From Bin75 sp965212135 (GTDB taxonomy: Bacteria; Nitrospirota; Nitrospiria; Nitrospirales; UBA8639), in contig OZ243044.1 of the NCBI GenBank assembly GCA_965212135.1, positions 1,922,001 through 1,986,000 on the forward strand: 64,000 nt of DNA, written 5' to 3'. The notes under the pieces were generated by a model that had not been told where the DNA came from, did not search any database, and worked only from the letters and a program-made list of their open reading frames with translations. The position numbers and the translations under genes are program-made. Each line of letters begins with the position of its first letter. Position 1 is the stretch's first letter. Positions 17,168 through 25,954 of this stretch are shown one piece after another.

Positions 17168-19543
17168 TCATTGCCCGTTTGACAGATCTATTTCTTCCGG
17201 CGTCACAGGTTCCCCCGTCGTGGATTCCGGTATCACAGGCTCTGGGACCACAGGTTCCGGTATCACGGGTTCCGGCGTCACAGGCTCCGGCGTCACAGGT
17301 TCCGGTATCACAGGTTCCGGTATCGCAGGCTCCGGTATCGCAGGCTCCGGTGTCACCGGCTCCGAGATCACAGATTCCGAGATCACAGGCTCCGGTACCA
17401 CAGGCTCCGAGATCACCGGCTCCGGTATCACCGATTCCGGTATCACCGATTCCGGTATCACCGATTCCGGTATCACCGATTCCGGTATCACCGATTCCGA
17501 GACCACCGGCTCCGAGACCACAGGCTCCGGTATCACCGGCTCCGAGATCACAGATTCCGGTATCACAGGTTCCGAGACCACCGGCTCCAGCGTCGTGGGT
17601 TCCGGTAACAGGTCGTTCGTTGTGACCGGCTTCAGGTTTGCGGCGTCGGGTTCCGCTGATTCCGGTAACACGGGTTCATTGGTGTCGGCTCCGGCCATTT
17701 CCTGCGCGAGCGGAATATCAAACACCGGCGAGGAGGACGGAAGCGTCGGGGTGATCTCGCTCACGTCGGACGCGCCTTTCAGAAATTCGCCGACGGTGAC
17801 GGCGTGTTCCGTGCCGCCGAACAGCCCGGCGAAGACGCCGGCGGGGTCGCCGTCCCCGCGTCCGGGAATTTTGCGAATATGAATGACCGGGGAATTGTCC
17901 CGCCGAGGCAGTCCGCCGTCCCAGCGAGCGGGTCTGGACCCCTTGGCGCCGGGGCCGCTCGCCGGCGTGTTGTCCCATGGGAGCAGGGGCGCGTCGAGAA
18001 GCAGCAGGGTCATCCGATTCTCAAACGTCCCCAGGGCGCGTTGAAGCGCGCGGAGAGACATGAGCCGGTTGGCCGACGCGTCGGGCGAGCCTTCATAGGG
18101 CACCAGATACACTTCCCCGCTCTCCGGGTTTTTGACGGCCTGTCCGGAAAAATACACCAGCAGCACGGAGTCCGCGCCGATTCGTTGCCGCCCCCAGGTG
18201 AACAGCGCTTCTTCAACGTCCGATTTGGCGGCATGGCTGCCTTTCAGGACGCGAATGTTCGGGCCGGTGAACGTGCCGGTCGTTTCCAGTATGTCCCGCA
18301 CGGCCTCCATGTGTCCGGCCGGGGTGCGATAGGCGTCCGGCCAGTCGTCCCGGTAGGCGTTCATCCCGACGAGGATGGCCGCGTAGTCCGCCGCCGCCGG
18401 ACGCGTTTCCTCGCGTACCGGTGGTTCTTCGCGTACCGGCGGCGGAGCGATGGGGGCGCCGGCTTGCGAAGCGACGGCCGGGCGTCCGTCGGTCGCGGGG
18501 ACGGGGCGGTTGTCCTGCAGGGGCGCGAGAATACGGTGCGACCCGATGGGCGTTCCCTCGCCGGGGGTCAGCGTGACCACGAGTTCTCCCGTTGGTTCGC
18601 GCACGGTGAGAGGCATGCGGCCCCGAATCTCCGTGGTTTTGGTTTCTCCGGGCTGAAACGCGCCGAGGGCGACGGGCAGCGGGGTGATGCCGGAAAAGGC
18701 TTTGACGAGAACCGCGCTTCCGGTCAGGTTGGCCTGCGCGGACGCGAGTGCGCGGGAGCCTGTATAGGCGGTTTCTATTTCCAGTACGATGGTTTCTCCG
18801 GCTTCCAGAATCAGATTGTCGTTGGCGTCCTTCAGTCTGGTGCGAAACGTCAGGGACGCCGGCGCCGCCGGCGCGTCCGTCCGTCCGGCGATGGCCGGCG
18901 ACTGGGGCGAGCCGTTCACCAGCAAGTCCGGCACCACGCTCGTGAGCTGGCCGGCCAGTTCTTGCGCCGCGCTCCTGATGGCTTCATCGTACTGTCCGGT
19001 GGCGCATGAAATGGATTGACCGGTGAGGGCCGGCGCCCAGATTTGCATCTGGCCGCTGAACCGGAGCGGGGTGTGGGCCAGTTCCTTCCCGTCCCGGTCA
19101 AGGAACACGGCTTGAAGTTGCAGGTTGAGAAAGACCAGGTAGTTGTCTTCTTCCGCGATGCGGTCAACTTCTTCCAACGATTGATGTATCAGGCCGATCT
19201 GGACTGTGAGATCGTTCGGCTGCGCCGCGCGCACCGCTTCGCCGGCGCCTTCGTAGGCCGAGACGGACTGAAATTTTTTCTGTCCCGCCGCGAGAAAGGC
19301 CTGGGGAATAATCTCTCCCGAGTTCAGCGTCAACGGCAGTCCGCACGCCTGCGTTTCGATGCGGGCTTCCGTCACGCTCGCGTCAAAGGCGTAGGCCACG
19401 GAGACGGGGATGACCGGTTCCGGTTCTTCGCCGAATCCGATGCGCGGCATGGTGATGGTCGGCAGACTCAATTCCGGCAGGCTGAAGTTTTGGCAACCCG
19501 GCAACACCAGCCAGACGGCGAGCAGCAACAAACGCAATGTCAT
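17168..19543 (-). CDS. Lipoprotein with a caspase-like fold, inactive site, and pentapeptide-repeat tail
   Basis: A 791-residue protein starting with a lipoprotein signal (lipobox LPGC, Cys17). Residues 45-210 form an unrecognised N-terminal domain and residues 225-335 a likely beta-sandwich. Residues 385-525 match the caspase/metacaspase fold (YAAILVGMNAYRD, LLVYFSGQA, VYLVPYEG, SLRALQRAL, LLLLDAP). The catalytic His of the usual SGHG is Gln468 and the catalytic Cys of the usual DAC is Pro519, so it cannot be a cysteine protease. Residues 645-780 are about 26 pentapeptides of the type VIPEP/VIPES/VVSEP, probably an extended rod-like spacer. A good AAAGGA site precedes the start. It may be a periplasmic scaffold; the function is unknown. 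Confidence 0.82.
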   Translation of the reverse strand: MTLRLLLLAVWLVLPGCQNFSLPELSLPTITMPRIGFGEEPEPVIPVSVAYAFDASVTEARIETQACGLPLTLNSGEIIPQAFLAAGQKKFQSVSAYEGAGEAVRAAQPNDLTVQIGLIHQSLEEVDRIAEEDNYLVFLNLQLQAVFLDRDGKELAHTPLRFSGQMQIWAPALTGQSISCATGQYDEAIRSAAQELAGQLTSVVPDLLVNGSPQSPAIAGRTDAPAAPASLTFRTRLKDANDNLILEAGETIVLEIETAYTGSRALASAQANLTGSAVLVKAFSGITPLPVALGAFQPGETKTTEIRGRMPLTVREPTGELVVTLTPGEGTPIGSHRILAPLQDNRPVPATDGRPAVASQAGAPIAPPPVREEPPVREETRPAAADYAAILVGMNAYRDDWPDAYRTPAGHMEAVRDILETTGTFTGPNIRVLKGSHAAKSDVEEALFTWGRQRIGADSVLLVYFSGQAVKNPESGEVYLVPYEGSPDASANRLMSLRALQRALGTFENRMTLLLLDAPLLPWDNTPASGPGAKGSRPARWDGGLPRRDNSPVIHIRKIPGRGDGDPAGVFAGLFGGTEHAVTVGEFLKGASDVSEITPTLPSSSPVFDIPLAQEMAGADTNEPVLPESAEPDAANLKPVTTNDLLPEPTTLEPVVSEPVIPESVISEPVIPEPVVSEPVVSESVIPESVIPESVIPESVIPESVIPEPVISEPVVPEPVISESVISEPVTPEPAIPEPAIPEPVIPEPVTPEPVTPEPVIPEPVVPEPVIPESTTGEPVTPEEIDLSNGQ
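17215..17620 (-). repeat. 15-bp tandem repeat array encoding pentapeptides
   Basis: About 26 in-frame 15-bp units inside the caspase-like gene. Four units between 17433 and 17492 are identical (GATTCCGGTATCACC on the plus strand) and the others differ by one to four bases. The near-identity suggests recent expansion by slippage, so the copy number is likely to vary between strains. Confidence 0.93.
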
Positions 19544-19672
19544 ACAACATCCTTTCTCATGGTGATGGGATTCGTGCCAGCTCGCACACTACCGAATGAC
19601 CGGCATGGATGCAACGCCGTGGTTGGCCGGGGACGCCGTTGCCGCGGGCGGCGAGGGGATGCGGGGCCTGGT

Positions 19673-20170
19673 TCAGCGATAATTGCCGAACTGCAGGTCA
19701 ATGCCGAAGTCCTGTCCTTTGAGAAACTCGATGACGGCCTGCAATTCGTTTTTGCTTTTGCTCTGCACGCGCAGGTGATCGCCTTGAATCTGCGCCTGGG
19801 CCTTAAACCTGTTTTCCCTGACGCTTTTTGCGATGGCTTTGGCTTTGTCGTCCGCGATCCCGTTTTGAATGGTGATTGGTTGCCGAACGGTCCCTCCGAG
19901 GGCCTGCTCCACCTTGCCGTAGGTGAGGGCTTTCAACGACACGCCGCGTTTCACGCATTTGCCTTTGAGGACGTCCAGGACCGCCTTGAGTTTGTAGTCG
20001 TCGTCCGCCTCGACCTGCAGGACGCTGTCTTTTTCGTTGAACGCGACGTGTGCGCGGGAGCCTTTGAAATCAAAGCGCTGGCCGAGTTCTTTCATGGTTT
20101 GATCAACCGCGTTTTTGACTTCCTGCCGCTCCACCGTGGACGTGATATCAAACGAGGACGTCTCGGCCAT
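19673..20170 (-). CDS. yajQ: YajQ-family nucleotide-binding protein
   Basis: A 165-residue protein beginning MAETSSFDITSTVERQEV, with the YajQ signatures RFDFKGS and GKVEQALGGTVRQ, and ending FGIDLQFGNYR. All are strongly conserved in the DUF520/YajQ family. YajQ proteins bind nucleotides including cyclic di-GMP in some species. The start at 20170 fits the family and is preceded by GGAGA. It follows cstA by 43 bp on the same strand, so it is probably the third gene of a PGPGW-cstA-yajQ operon. Confidence 0.95.
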   Translation of the reverse strand: MAETSSFDITSTVERQEVKNAVDQTMKELGQRFDFKGSRAHVAFNEKDSVLQVEADDDYKLKAVLDVLKGKCVKRGVSLKALTYGKVEQALGGTVRQPITIQNGIADDKAKAIAKSVRENRFKAQAQIQGDHLRVQSKSKNELQAVIEFLKGQDFGIDLQFGNYR

Positions 20171-20213
20171 CGGGTCGTCTCCTTTTTTCAGTGCCCGTGT
20201 ACGGGGGGGCCTG

Positions 20214-22193
20214 CTAACAGCATTTGCCCGTCGGGAGTTGTATCCCCTGAACGCCGGGGCCGTCCGCGGCATCCGCGCCTTCAAAGAATTCCGAGGTCGT
20301 ATACGGCTCTTTCAGGACGAGAGACCGGTACCATTTTATCGCGCTGTCGGTCAGGACCACGCAGGCCAGTACCGCGACCACGCCCACCAGCGCCGCGTTG
20401 AGCGCCATCGTCACGAACGCCATCGTGTCCGTGGCGGCTTGCGCGCGCGCCGCAAAGATCCACCACAATTCATAGCAGCCCGCGAGCGTGATGACGCCCA
20501 CGAACACCATGGGAATCACCGTCACCCAGAGGTAGCGGGCTTTGCCCATTTTGATCAGCAGGGTCGTGCCGATACATAACGCCAGGGTTCCCAGCAATTG
20601 ATTGGCCGCTCCAAACATGGGCCAGATGGTGGCAATCGTTCCCGTGCCGATTAACCAGCCCCACGCGCCGACCACGAACGCGCTGGCGCCCACGACGCCG
20701 GGCCACCAGTTGATTTCACGGAGCGGCGCGTACAGATGCCCCCCCGTTTCCTGCACCAGGTATCGTGCCACGCGTGTGCCCGCGTCAATGGTCGTCAGGA
20801 TAAACAGGGCTTCAAACAGCAGCGCGAATTGATACCAGTAGGCCATCAGCCCGGCCATGCCCGGCAGGGCGGAAAAAATCGAGGCCATCCCCACGGCCAG
20901 CGACACCGCACCTCCGGGCCGGCCGGCGACGTCCACTTCCACGAGTTGCGAGAGCGCCTGAATGTTCGCCACGGGGAAGCCCATGGCGGCGAGCGTCTCC
21001 GCCGACAGCCGCGTGTTCATGGCAAAATAATCGCCAGGGATGAGCAGGGACGCCGCGATCAACGCCACCACTCCGACAAAACTTTCCAGCAGCATCGCGC
21101 CGTAGCCCACCAGGGCCTGTGATTCGCGGGCGATGAGTTTCGGCGTGGTGCCCGACGACACGAGGGAATGGAATCCGGAGATGGCTCCGCACGCGATGGT
21201 GATAAACAGAAAGGGAAAGAGGGGGCCGGGGATAATCGGCCCGCCGCCGGCGATGAAACCGGTGACTCTCGGCATGTGAATGTCGGGGGCCAGGATCATC
21301 ACGCCGACCGCCAGCAGTCCGATGACTCCGAGTTTCATAAACGTCGAAAGGTAATCTCTGGGCACCAACAGCATCCAGACCGGGAGCACCGAGGCGAGAA
21401 ATCCGTAGCCGGCCAGCAGCCAGACCAGCGTGGTTCGGTCATAGGTCAACCAGGGCGCCAGGTCCGAATGCGCCACCGTGTGGCCCAGCGCGACGGACAG
21501 GACAAGCAGCGCGACGCCCATGAGAGACATTTCTCCCACGCGCCCGGGCCGCACGCGGTGATGATACCAGCCCATGAGCAGCGCGATGGGGATTGTCATG
21601 GCAATCGTAAACGCCCCCCAGGGATTGTCAACGAGCGCGTTGACCACGGCCAGTCCAAGGCCGGCCAGCGCCACAATGACGATAAAGAACACGGCCGCGG
21701 CGGTGGCCGTTCCCGTGACCCATCCGATCTCCGCGCGCGCGATGTCCGGGAGAGATCGGCCGTTGCGGCGCATGGACCCGACAAGAATGACAAAATCCTG
21801 GACGGCGCCGGCCACCACGGCTCCGACCACAATCCAGAGAAACCCCGGCAGAAACCCGAACTGCGCCGCCAGCACCGGACCCAGCAACGGCCCCGCTCCG
21901 GCGATGGCGGCGAAATGGTGCCCAAACAACACGTATTTGTTGGCGGGGTCATAATTGATGCCGTCCCGGAGTCGCAAGGCCGGGGTGCGGCGGCGGTCGT
22001 CCAGTTCCATGACCCGCCGGGCCAGAAACCGTCCGTAGAAGCGGTAGGCCAGGACATGAAAACAGCCGGCGGCCGTGACAAGCCAGAGTCCGTTGACTTT
22101 TTCTCCGGGATTCACCAGTCCGGTGACAAAGCCGAACGAGACGGCGCACAACAGGGAGACCGCCATCCACGCGACGAGGCGCACCGGCTTCAT
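20214..22193 (-). CDS. cstA: Carbon starvation protein CstA (peptide/pyruvate transporter)
   Basis: A 659-residue inner-membrane protein with about 16 hydrophobic segments. The CstA signature lies near the N-terminus: FGHHFAAIAGAGPLLGPVLAAQFG, followed by VQDFVILVGSMRRNGRSL and, later, GFHSLVSSGTTPK. CstA members import peptides or pyruvate. The length is shorter than E. coli CstA (about 700). The ATG overlaps the stop codon of the upstream PGPGW gene (ATGA), so translation is coupled. Confidence 0.95.
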   Translation of the reverse strand: MKPVRLVAWMAVSLLCAVSFGFVTGLVNPGEKVNGLWLVTAAGCFHVLAYRFYGRFLARRVMELDDRRRTPALRLRDGINYDPANKYVLFGHHFAAIAGAGPLLGPVLAAQFGFLPGFLWIVVGAVVAGAVQDFVILVGSMRRNGRSLPDIARAEIGWVTGTATAAAVFFIVIVALAGLGLAVVNALVDNPWGAFTIAMTIPIALLMGWYHHRVRPGRVGEMSLMGVALLVLSVALGHTVAHSDLAPWLTYDRTTLVWLLAGYGFLASVLPVWMLLVPRDYLSTFMKLGVIGLLAVGVMILAPDIHMPRVTGFIAGGGPIIPGPLFPFLFITIACGAISGFHSLVSSGTTPKLIARESQALVGYGAMLLESFVGVVALIAASLLIPGDYFAMNTRLSAETLAAMGFPVANIQALSQLVEVDVAGRPGGAVSLAVGMASIFSALPGMAGLMAYWYQFALLFEALFILTTIDAGTRVARYLVQETGGHLYAPLREINWWPGVVGASAFVVGAWGWLIGTGTIATIWPMFGAANQLLGTLALCIGTTLLIKMGKARYLWVTVIPMVFVGVITLAGCYELWWIFAARAQAATDTMAFVTMALNAALVGVVAVLACVVLTDSAIKWYRSLVLKEPYTTSEFFEGADAADGPGVQGIQLPTGKCC

Positions 22194-22693
22194 GGCGCGT
22201 CCCGCGCCCCGTTCCGCCCGTCGTTTGGCCTGTCCCTGTCTCCTCGTGCGCCTCTTCCCGGCTCCGGAGATGAGAAAGCGGGTTTGCCGAATTTCTGCCG
22301 TATGAGGTTCATGGCTTGAAAGACCATGGGTTTCGTGAGCAGCCGATGCTCGACGCGGCGTTTGCCGGGAAAGTCAAGCAAGGAGACGCCGATGACCATG
22401 GTGAGCAGCCCCTGCCCCGGGAGGACGAGCATGGCGATTCCCGCCAGAAGAAAGATCAGGCCGGCGATGTTTTTGACGACCAGGCCGGCGCCGCGCAGCG
22501 CCGGATGGTAGCCGGCCATCCACACGCGTGTTTCATCGCGAAGAAAATACTCCGCCGGCAGGCGAAGCACGATGAGGGGAATCAGCAGGATGGTTCCGAC
22601 AAACATCGCGGCCGAGGCGACGGCGATGACGAGCAGGGCTTCTTCCGGCGCCATGCGGGCGAGGTCGTGGTAGAACGTCTGTATGGAGGCCAT
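22190..22693 (-). CDS. PGPGW-type small membrane protein
   Basis: A 167-residue protein with two to three transmembrane segments and the diagnostic segment GIAMLVLPGQGLLTMVIGVSLLDFPGKRRVEHRLL, typical of the PGPGW/TIGR02611 family. An earlier hydrophobic helix lies at residues 20-45. Its role is unknown. The open frame extends to 22810, but the ATG at 22693 gives the natural N-terminus MASIQTFYHD. It is the first gene of the operon with cstA and yajQ. Confidence 0.82.
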   Translation of the reverse strand: MASIQTFYHDLARMAPEEALLVIAVASAAMFVGTILLIPLIVLRLPAEYFLRDETRVWMAGYHPALRGAGLVVKNIAGLIFLLAGIAMLVLPGQGLLTMVIGVSLLDFPGKRRVEHRLLTKPMVFQAMNLIRQKFGKPAFSSPEPGRGARGDRDRPNDGRNGARDAP

Positions 22694-22835
22694 CGGGTGA
22701 TTCCTTTGCGTCAACGGGGACTTAGCATGTTTGACGGAAATTCGACAAGCGTCCGCGGCGCGTCCGTTGAATCGCCTCGCCGGGAGCGGTAGGATGCCGC
22801 CGGGGACCACGCCTTGAGAGGGAGGAGGCTCGGCC

Positions 22836-23306
22836 GTGCCGAACTACTGGTTGCTGAAATCGGAGCCTGCAACGTTTTCGATTGATGATTTGGCGCGTTC
22901 ACCCGGCCGGACAACCTGCTGGGAAGGCGTGAGAAATTATCAGGCGCGCAACTTTCTGAAAGCCATGGCCGTCGGCGACCCGGCCTTTTTCTACCATAGC
23001 AACGCGGCGCCTCCGGCGATTGTCGGCGTTGTCGAGGTGGTCAAGGCGGCGTATCCCGATTATGTTGCCTGGAGGCCGCGCAGCGTTTATTTCGACGAAA
23101 AGAGTTCAAAGCAGAATCCGCGATGGGTGATGGTGGACGTGCGCTTGCGCCGCGTGTTCCGCGCGCCGCTTTCGTTGGAGCGGCTCCGGCAGGTACGGGG
23201 GCTGGAACGGATGGAGCTGCTCCGAAGAGGCTCTCGCCTGTCCGTGCAGCCGGTTCGGGAACACGAATGGACGACGATTCTTGAGCTGGCGTCCGCCCGC
23301 CGTTGA
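22836..23306 (+). CDS. EVE-domain protein (THYN1-like)
   Basis: A 156-residue protein beginning PNYWLLKSEPATFSIDDL, then WEGVRNYQARNFLKAMAVGD and FFYHSN, the EVE-domain hallmarks. EVE domains belong to the PUA-like superfamily and bind modified bases in DNA or RNA. In bacteria this form is a common housekeeping-like gene with unclear function. A GTG start at 22836 follows a GGAGGAGG-like site and agrees with the family N-terminus. Confidence 0.92.
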   Translation: MPNYWLLKSEPATFSIDDLARSPGRTTCWEGVRNYQARNFLKAMAVGDPAFFYHSNAAPPAIVGVVEVVKAAYPDYVAWRPRSVYFDEKSSKQNPRWVMVDVRLRRVFRAPLSLERLRQVRGLERMELLRRGSRLSVQPVREHEWTTILELASARR

Positions 23307-23341
23307 ACGGGATCGCAAGTCCGTTCGAGCCGCGCCGCGGG

Positions 23342-23758
23342 TTACGCCCGTTCCCGGGACAGCGCCTGTCGGCCCCGGTATCCGTCTTCAATTTCATGCC
23401 ACCATTCAATGGTGTCTTCGCCGAGCTTCCAGCACAGATAGACCACTCGCCCTTCCAGAAGATGCGGGAAGTCGCATAAGCCGCTTTCCAGGTCTTTGAC
23501 CAGCACGCCCATTTCATGAATGCCGTTGAGGCTCTCGTAAATCTCTTCAAGCGCTTTGATGTAGCGAGGGCCTTCGGAGCTGCCTCCGCCGTATTGCGCG
23601 TTGGCGCTCGCTTTTTTGATTTCCTCTTTGGTGCGTATCAGGACGGTTTTGCCTTCTTTGGCTTTGGTCAGGTGCGCCACAAGCTGGGGAATCAGCGCCG
23701 TCGCCTCGGATAAGGAAAACATCCGCCTGTGTGAAAAGGATTCTTCGTGTTTGGCCAT
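23342..23758 (-). CDS. DUF2203 protein
   Basis: A 138-residue protein with the DUF2203 pattern: an N-terminal FSLSEATALIPQL, a helical middle, then GVLVKDLESGLCDFP, GRVVYLCWKLGEDTIEWWHE and GYRGRQAL at the C-terminus. The family is widespread and its function unknown. It is convergent with the EVE-domain gene (35 bp between stops) and divergent from rho. Confidence 0.9.
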   Translation of the reverse strand: MAKHEESFSHRRMFSLSEATALIPQLVAHLTKAKEGKTVLIRTKEEIKKASANAQYGGGSSEGPRYIKALEEIYESLNGIHEMGVLVKDLESGLCDFPHLLEGRVVYLCWKLGEDTIEWWHEIEDGYRGRQALSRERA

Positions 23759-24326
23759 GGTTCAAGCGGGTGACGAGCCGTTTGCGGGTTTGAGAGCCGG
23801 GGCTGCCCGTTTCTCGTTGTCATGTATCACAACAATGGCGGCATGGCAAACCCGGTGCGGGCGTGTCAGGAACCGCCGCTTGAAAGAAACGCTTGACAAC
23901 CGGCGGATCCATGTTATACAAGAACATCATACCTTCCGAATGAGAGAGGCCGTTACTTCTTCCCGCATGAGTGTTTGAATTCCACAGATTGTCACTCCGC
24001 TGTTTCCATCATCCAATTCACAACACCAAACACCAACGGGCGTCTTACAAACATGGGAAACGGGTTTCCTGCGACAACTCTCTTGTGGTGAACTGTCTGA
24101 CAGACGGTCGAATGGCCGTGGTCCGTGCCCGTCATCGCGTCGTTTGCCGTTTGGATGATCACCGATTGCCCGCCGACCACCGGAGCGAACTATGAAAGAG
24201 ACACAACCCGAAGAGACCGAAACAGGGAAGCGCGCGTCCGGCGCTTCCGAAGCCATTCGTCCACCGCTTGACAACGGGGATACGCCCGCTCGTCGTTCTC
24301 CCCACCCACCTCAGGAGTGTAAGGAT
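23759..24326 (+). other. 568-bp gap holding the rho promoter and long leader
   Basis: No convincing protein gene. It contains a sigma-70-type promoter near 23893-23920 and then a leader of about 400 nt before the preferred rho start. The leader is rich in C and poor in obvious strong hairpins, which could allow Rho loading and autoregulation. An in-frame ATG at 24192 would add 45 low-complexity residues to Rho. Confidence 0.6.
23893..23920 (+). promoter_or_regulatory. Promoter upstream of rho
   Basis: A perfect TTGACA (23893-23898) and TATACA (23915-23920) are separated by 16 bp, so transcription would start near 23927. Confidence 0.65.
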
Positions 24327-25577
24327 ATGTATCTCGCCGAATTAAAACAGAAATCCATTGGCGACCTCGCGGAACTGGCCCGGTCGTTGAATATTGAAGG
24401 GGCCACAAACATCAGAAAGCAGGAATTGATCTTTGCCATTTTGCAGGGGCAGGCGGAGCAAAACGGGGTCATCGTCGGCGAAGGGGTGCTGGAAACCCTG
24501 TCCGATGGCTTTGGATTTTTGCGCGCGCCGGATTCAAATTATTTGCCCGGCCCCGACGATATCTATATCTCGCCCTCTCAAATCCGCCGCTTTGGCCTCC
24601 GAACGGGCGACATTATCTCCGGTCAAGTGCGTCCTCCCAAAGGCGGGGAGCGGTATTTTGCCCTGTTGAAAGTCGAAAAAATTAATTACGACGAACCCGA
24701 CCTGCAGCGCGATGAAATTCTGTTCGATAACCTGACGCCGCTCTATCCGGAGGAACGCATTGAGCTGGAGTTTGACCCGGAGGAATACTGTACGCGGGTG
24801 ATTGAACTGGTCTCGCCCATGGGCAAGGGGCAGCGCGGACTCATCGTGGCCGCGCCGCGAACGGGGAAAACCATGCTGTTGCAAGCCGTGGCCCGGGCTG
24901 TTTTGCACAATCATCCGGAGAGCCTGCTGATTGTCCTGCTGATTGACGAACGCCCGGAAGAAGTCACCGATTGGCAGCGGCAGGTCAGAGGCGCCGAGGT
25001 GATCAGTTCCACGTTTGACGAACCGGCGCAACGGCATGCCCAAGTCGCCGAGATCGTGATGGAAAAGGCGAAGCGGTTGGTTGAGCACAAACGCGACGTG
25101 GTGATCCTGCTTGACAGTATCACCCGGCTGGCCCGCGCTTACAACACGATTGCGCCTCCGAGCGGAAAGGTGCTGTCCGGCGGGCTGGATTCCAACGCGT
25201 TGCAACGGCCGAAGCGGTTTTTTGGCTCGGCCCGGAACATTGAGGATGGCGGGAGCCTCACCATTTTGGCGACCGCGCTGGTGGATACGGGCAGCCGCAT
25301 GGACGACGTGATTTTTGAAGAATTCAAGGGCACGGGAAACATGGAAGTCCATCTGGAGCGCCGGTTGGCGGACAAACGCGTCTTCCCGGCCATTGACATC
25401 AGTCAATCGGGAACGCGCAAGGAAGAACTGCTGGTTGACGGGGACCGGCTGAACAAAATGTGGGTGCTCCGAAAAGTGTTAAGCCCCCTGGGGGCAATGG
25501 AGGCCATGGAATTTCTCATGGATAAAGTGAGAGGGACCAAGAATAACCAGGAATTCCTCCAGTCAATGAATCGGTAA
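24327..25577 (+). CDS. rho: Transcription termination factor Rho
   Basis: A 416-residue hexameric RNA helicase. The N-terminal Rho_N (MYLAELKQKSIGDLAELA) is followed by the cold-shock-like RNA-binding domain (GFGFLRAP, DDIYISPSQIRRFGLRTGD). The ATPase has Walker A APRTGKT (about residues 176-182), Walker B VVILLDSITRLARAYN and the Q/R-loop region SGGLDSNALQRPKRFFGSARN. The ATG at 24327 has a strong AGGAG/AAGGA site and matches the family start. It terminates transcripts of untranslated RNA. It heads the block rho-rpmE-prfA-prmC-murA-his. Confidence 0.97.
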   Translation: MYLAELKQKSIGDLAELARSLNIEGATNIRKQELIFAILQGQAEQNGVIVGEGVLETLSDGFGFLRAPDSNYLPGPDDIYISPSQIRRFGLRTGDIISGQVRPPKGGERYFALLKVEKINYDEPDLQRDEILFDNLTPLYPEERIELEFDPEEYCTRVIELVSPMGKGQRGLIVAAPRTGKTMLLQAVARAVLHNHPESLLIVLLIDERPEEVTDWQRQVRGAEVISSTFDEPAQRHAQVAEIVMEKAKRLVEHKRDVVILLDSITRLARAYNTIAPPSGKVLSGGLDSNALQRPKRFFGSARNIEDGGSLTILATALVDTGSRMDDVIFEEFKGTGNMEVHLERRLADKRVFPAIDISQSGTRKEELLVDGDRLNKMWVLRKVLSPLGAMEAMEFLMDKVRGTKNNQEFLQSMNR

Positions 25578-25668
25578 ACTCCGCCCTTTGCCATCGCCCG
25601 GTCTTTCGTGGTACACAGAGAGACGCGGACACGGTATTTGATTCCGCATACAGGGGAGACGTGGCGCC

Positions 25669-25878
25669 ATGAAAACAGGCATTCATCCAGACTATGCCGA
25701 GGCGACGATCAGTTGCGCGTGCGGCACGAAGTTCAAAACCCGTTCTACGATAGGCGATTTCAAGGTGGATATTTGTTCCGCCTGTCATCCCTTCTTTACC
25801 GGAACACAGAAAATCGTTGATACTGAAGGACGAGTGGAACGGTTTAAGAGAAAGTACAGCAAAAAAGCCAAAGCCTAG
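25669..25878 (+). CDS. rpmE: 50S ribosomal protein L31, zinc-binding form
   Basis: A 69-residue protein beginning MKTGIHPDY with cysteines at 16, 18, 36 and 39 (CAC...CSAC), so it is the zinc-containing C+ paralogue. It ends with KRKYSKKAKA. L31 bridges the two ribosomal subunits. The C+ form is normally replaced by a C- form under zinc limitation in species that have both; no second copy is seen here. It lies between rho and prfA, a common arrangement. Confidence 0.97.
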   Translation: MKTGIHPDYAEATISCACGTKFKTRSTIGDFKVDICSACHPFFTGTQKIVDTEGRVERFKRKYSKKAKA

Positions 25879-25954
25879 CCCGCCCGGTCCGCACCGATCT
25901 CGCGCGTTTCAATTTTTTCTCACGTTTTCTTCCAGGTAGGGAGTGGACTGTCCA

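Noticed and set aside
17148..17882. 244-residue plus-strand frame made of Gly-Ser-Thr-Ile repeats
   Set aside because: It is the antisense reading of the 15-bp repeat array in the caspase-like gene; a 15-bp period keeps all frames open, and it has no ribosome binding site or domain.
24192..24326. N-terminal extension of Rho from the ATG at 24192
   Set aside because: The 45 added residues are low complexity and the ATG at 24327 has a much better ribosome binding site and family-like N-terminus; not fully excluded.
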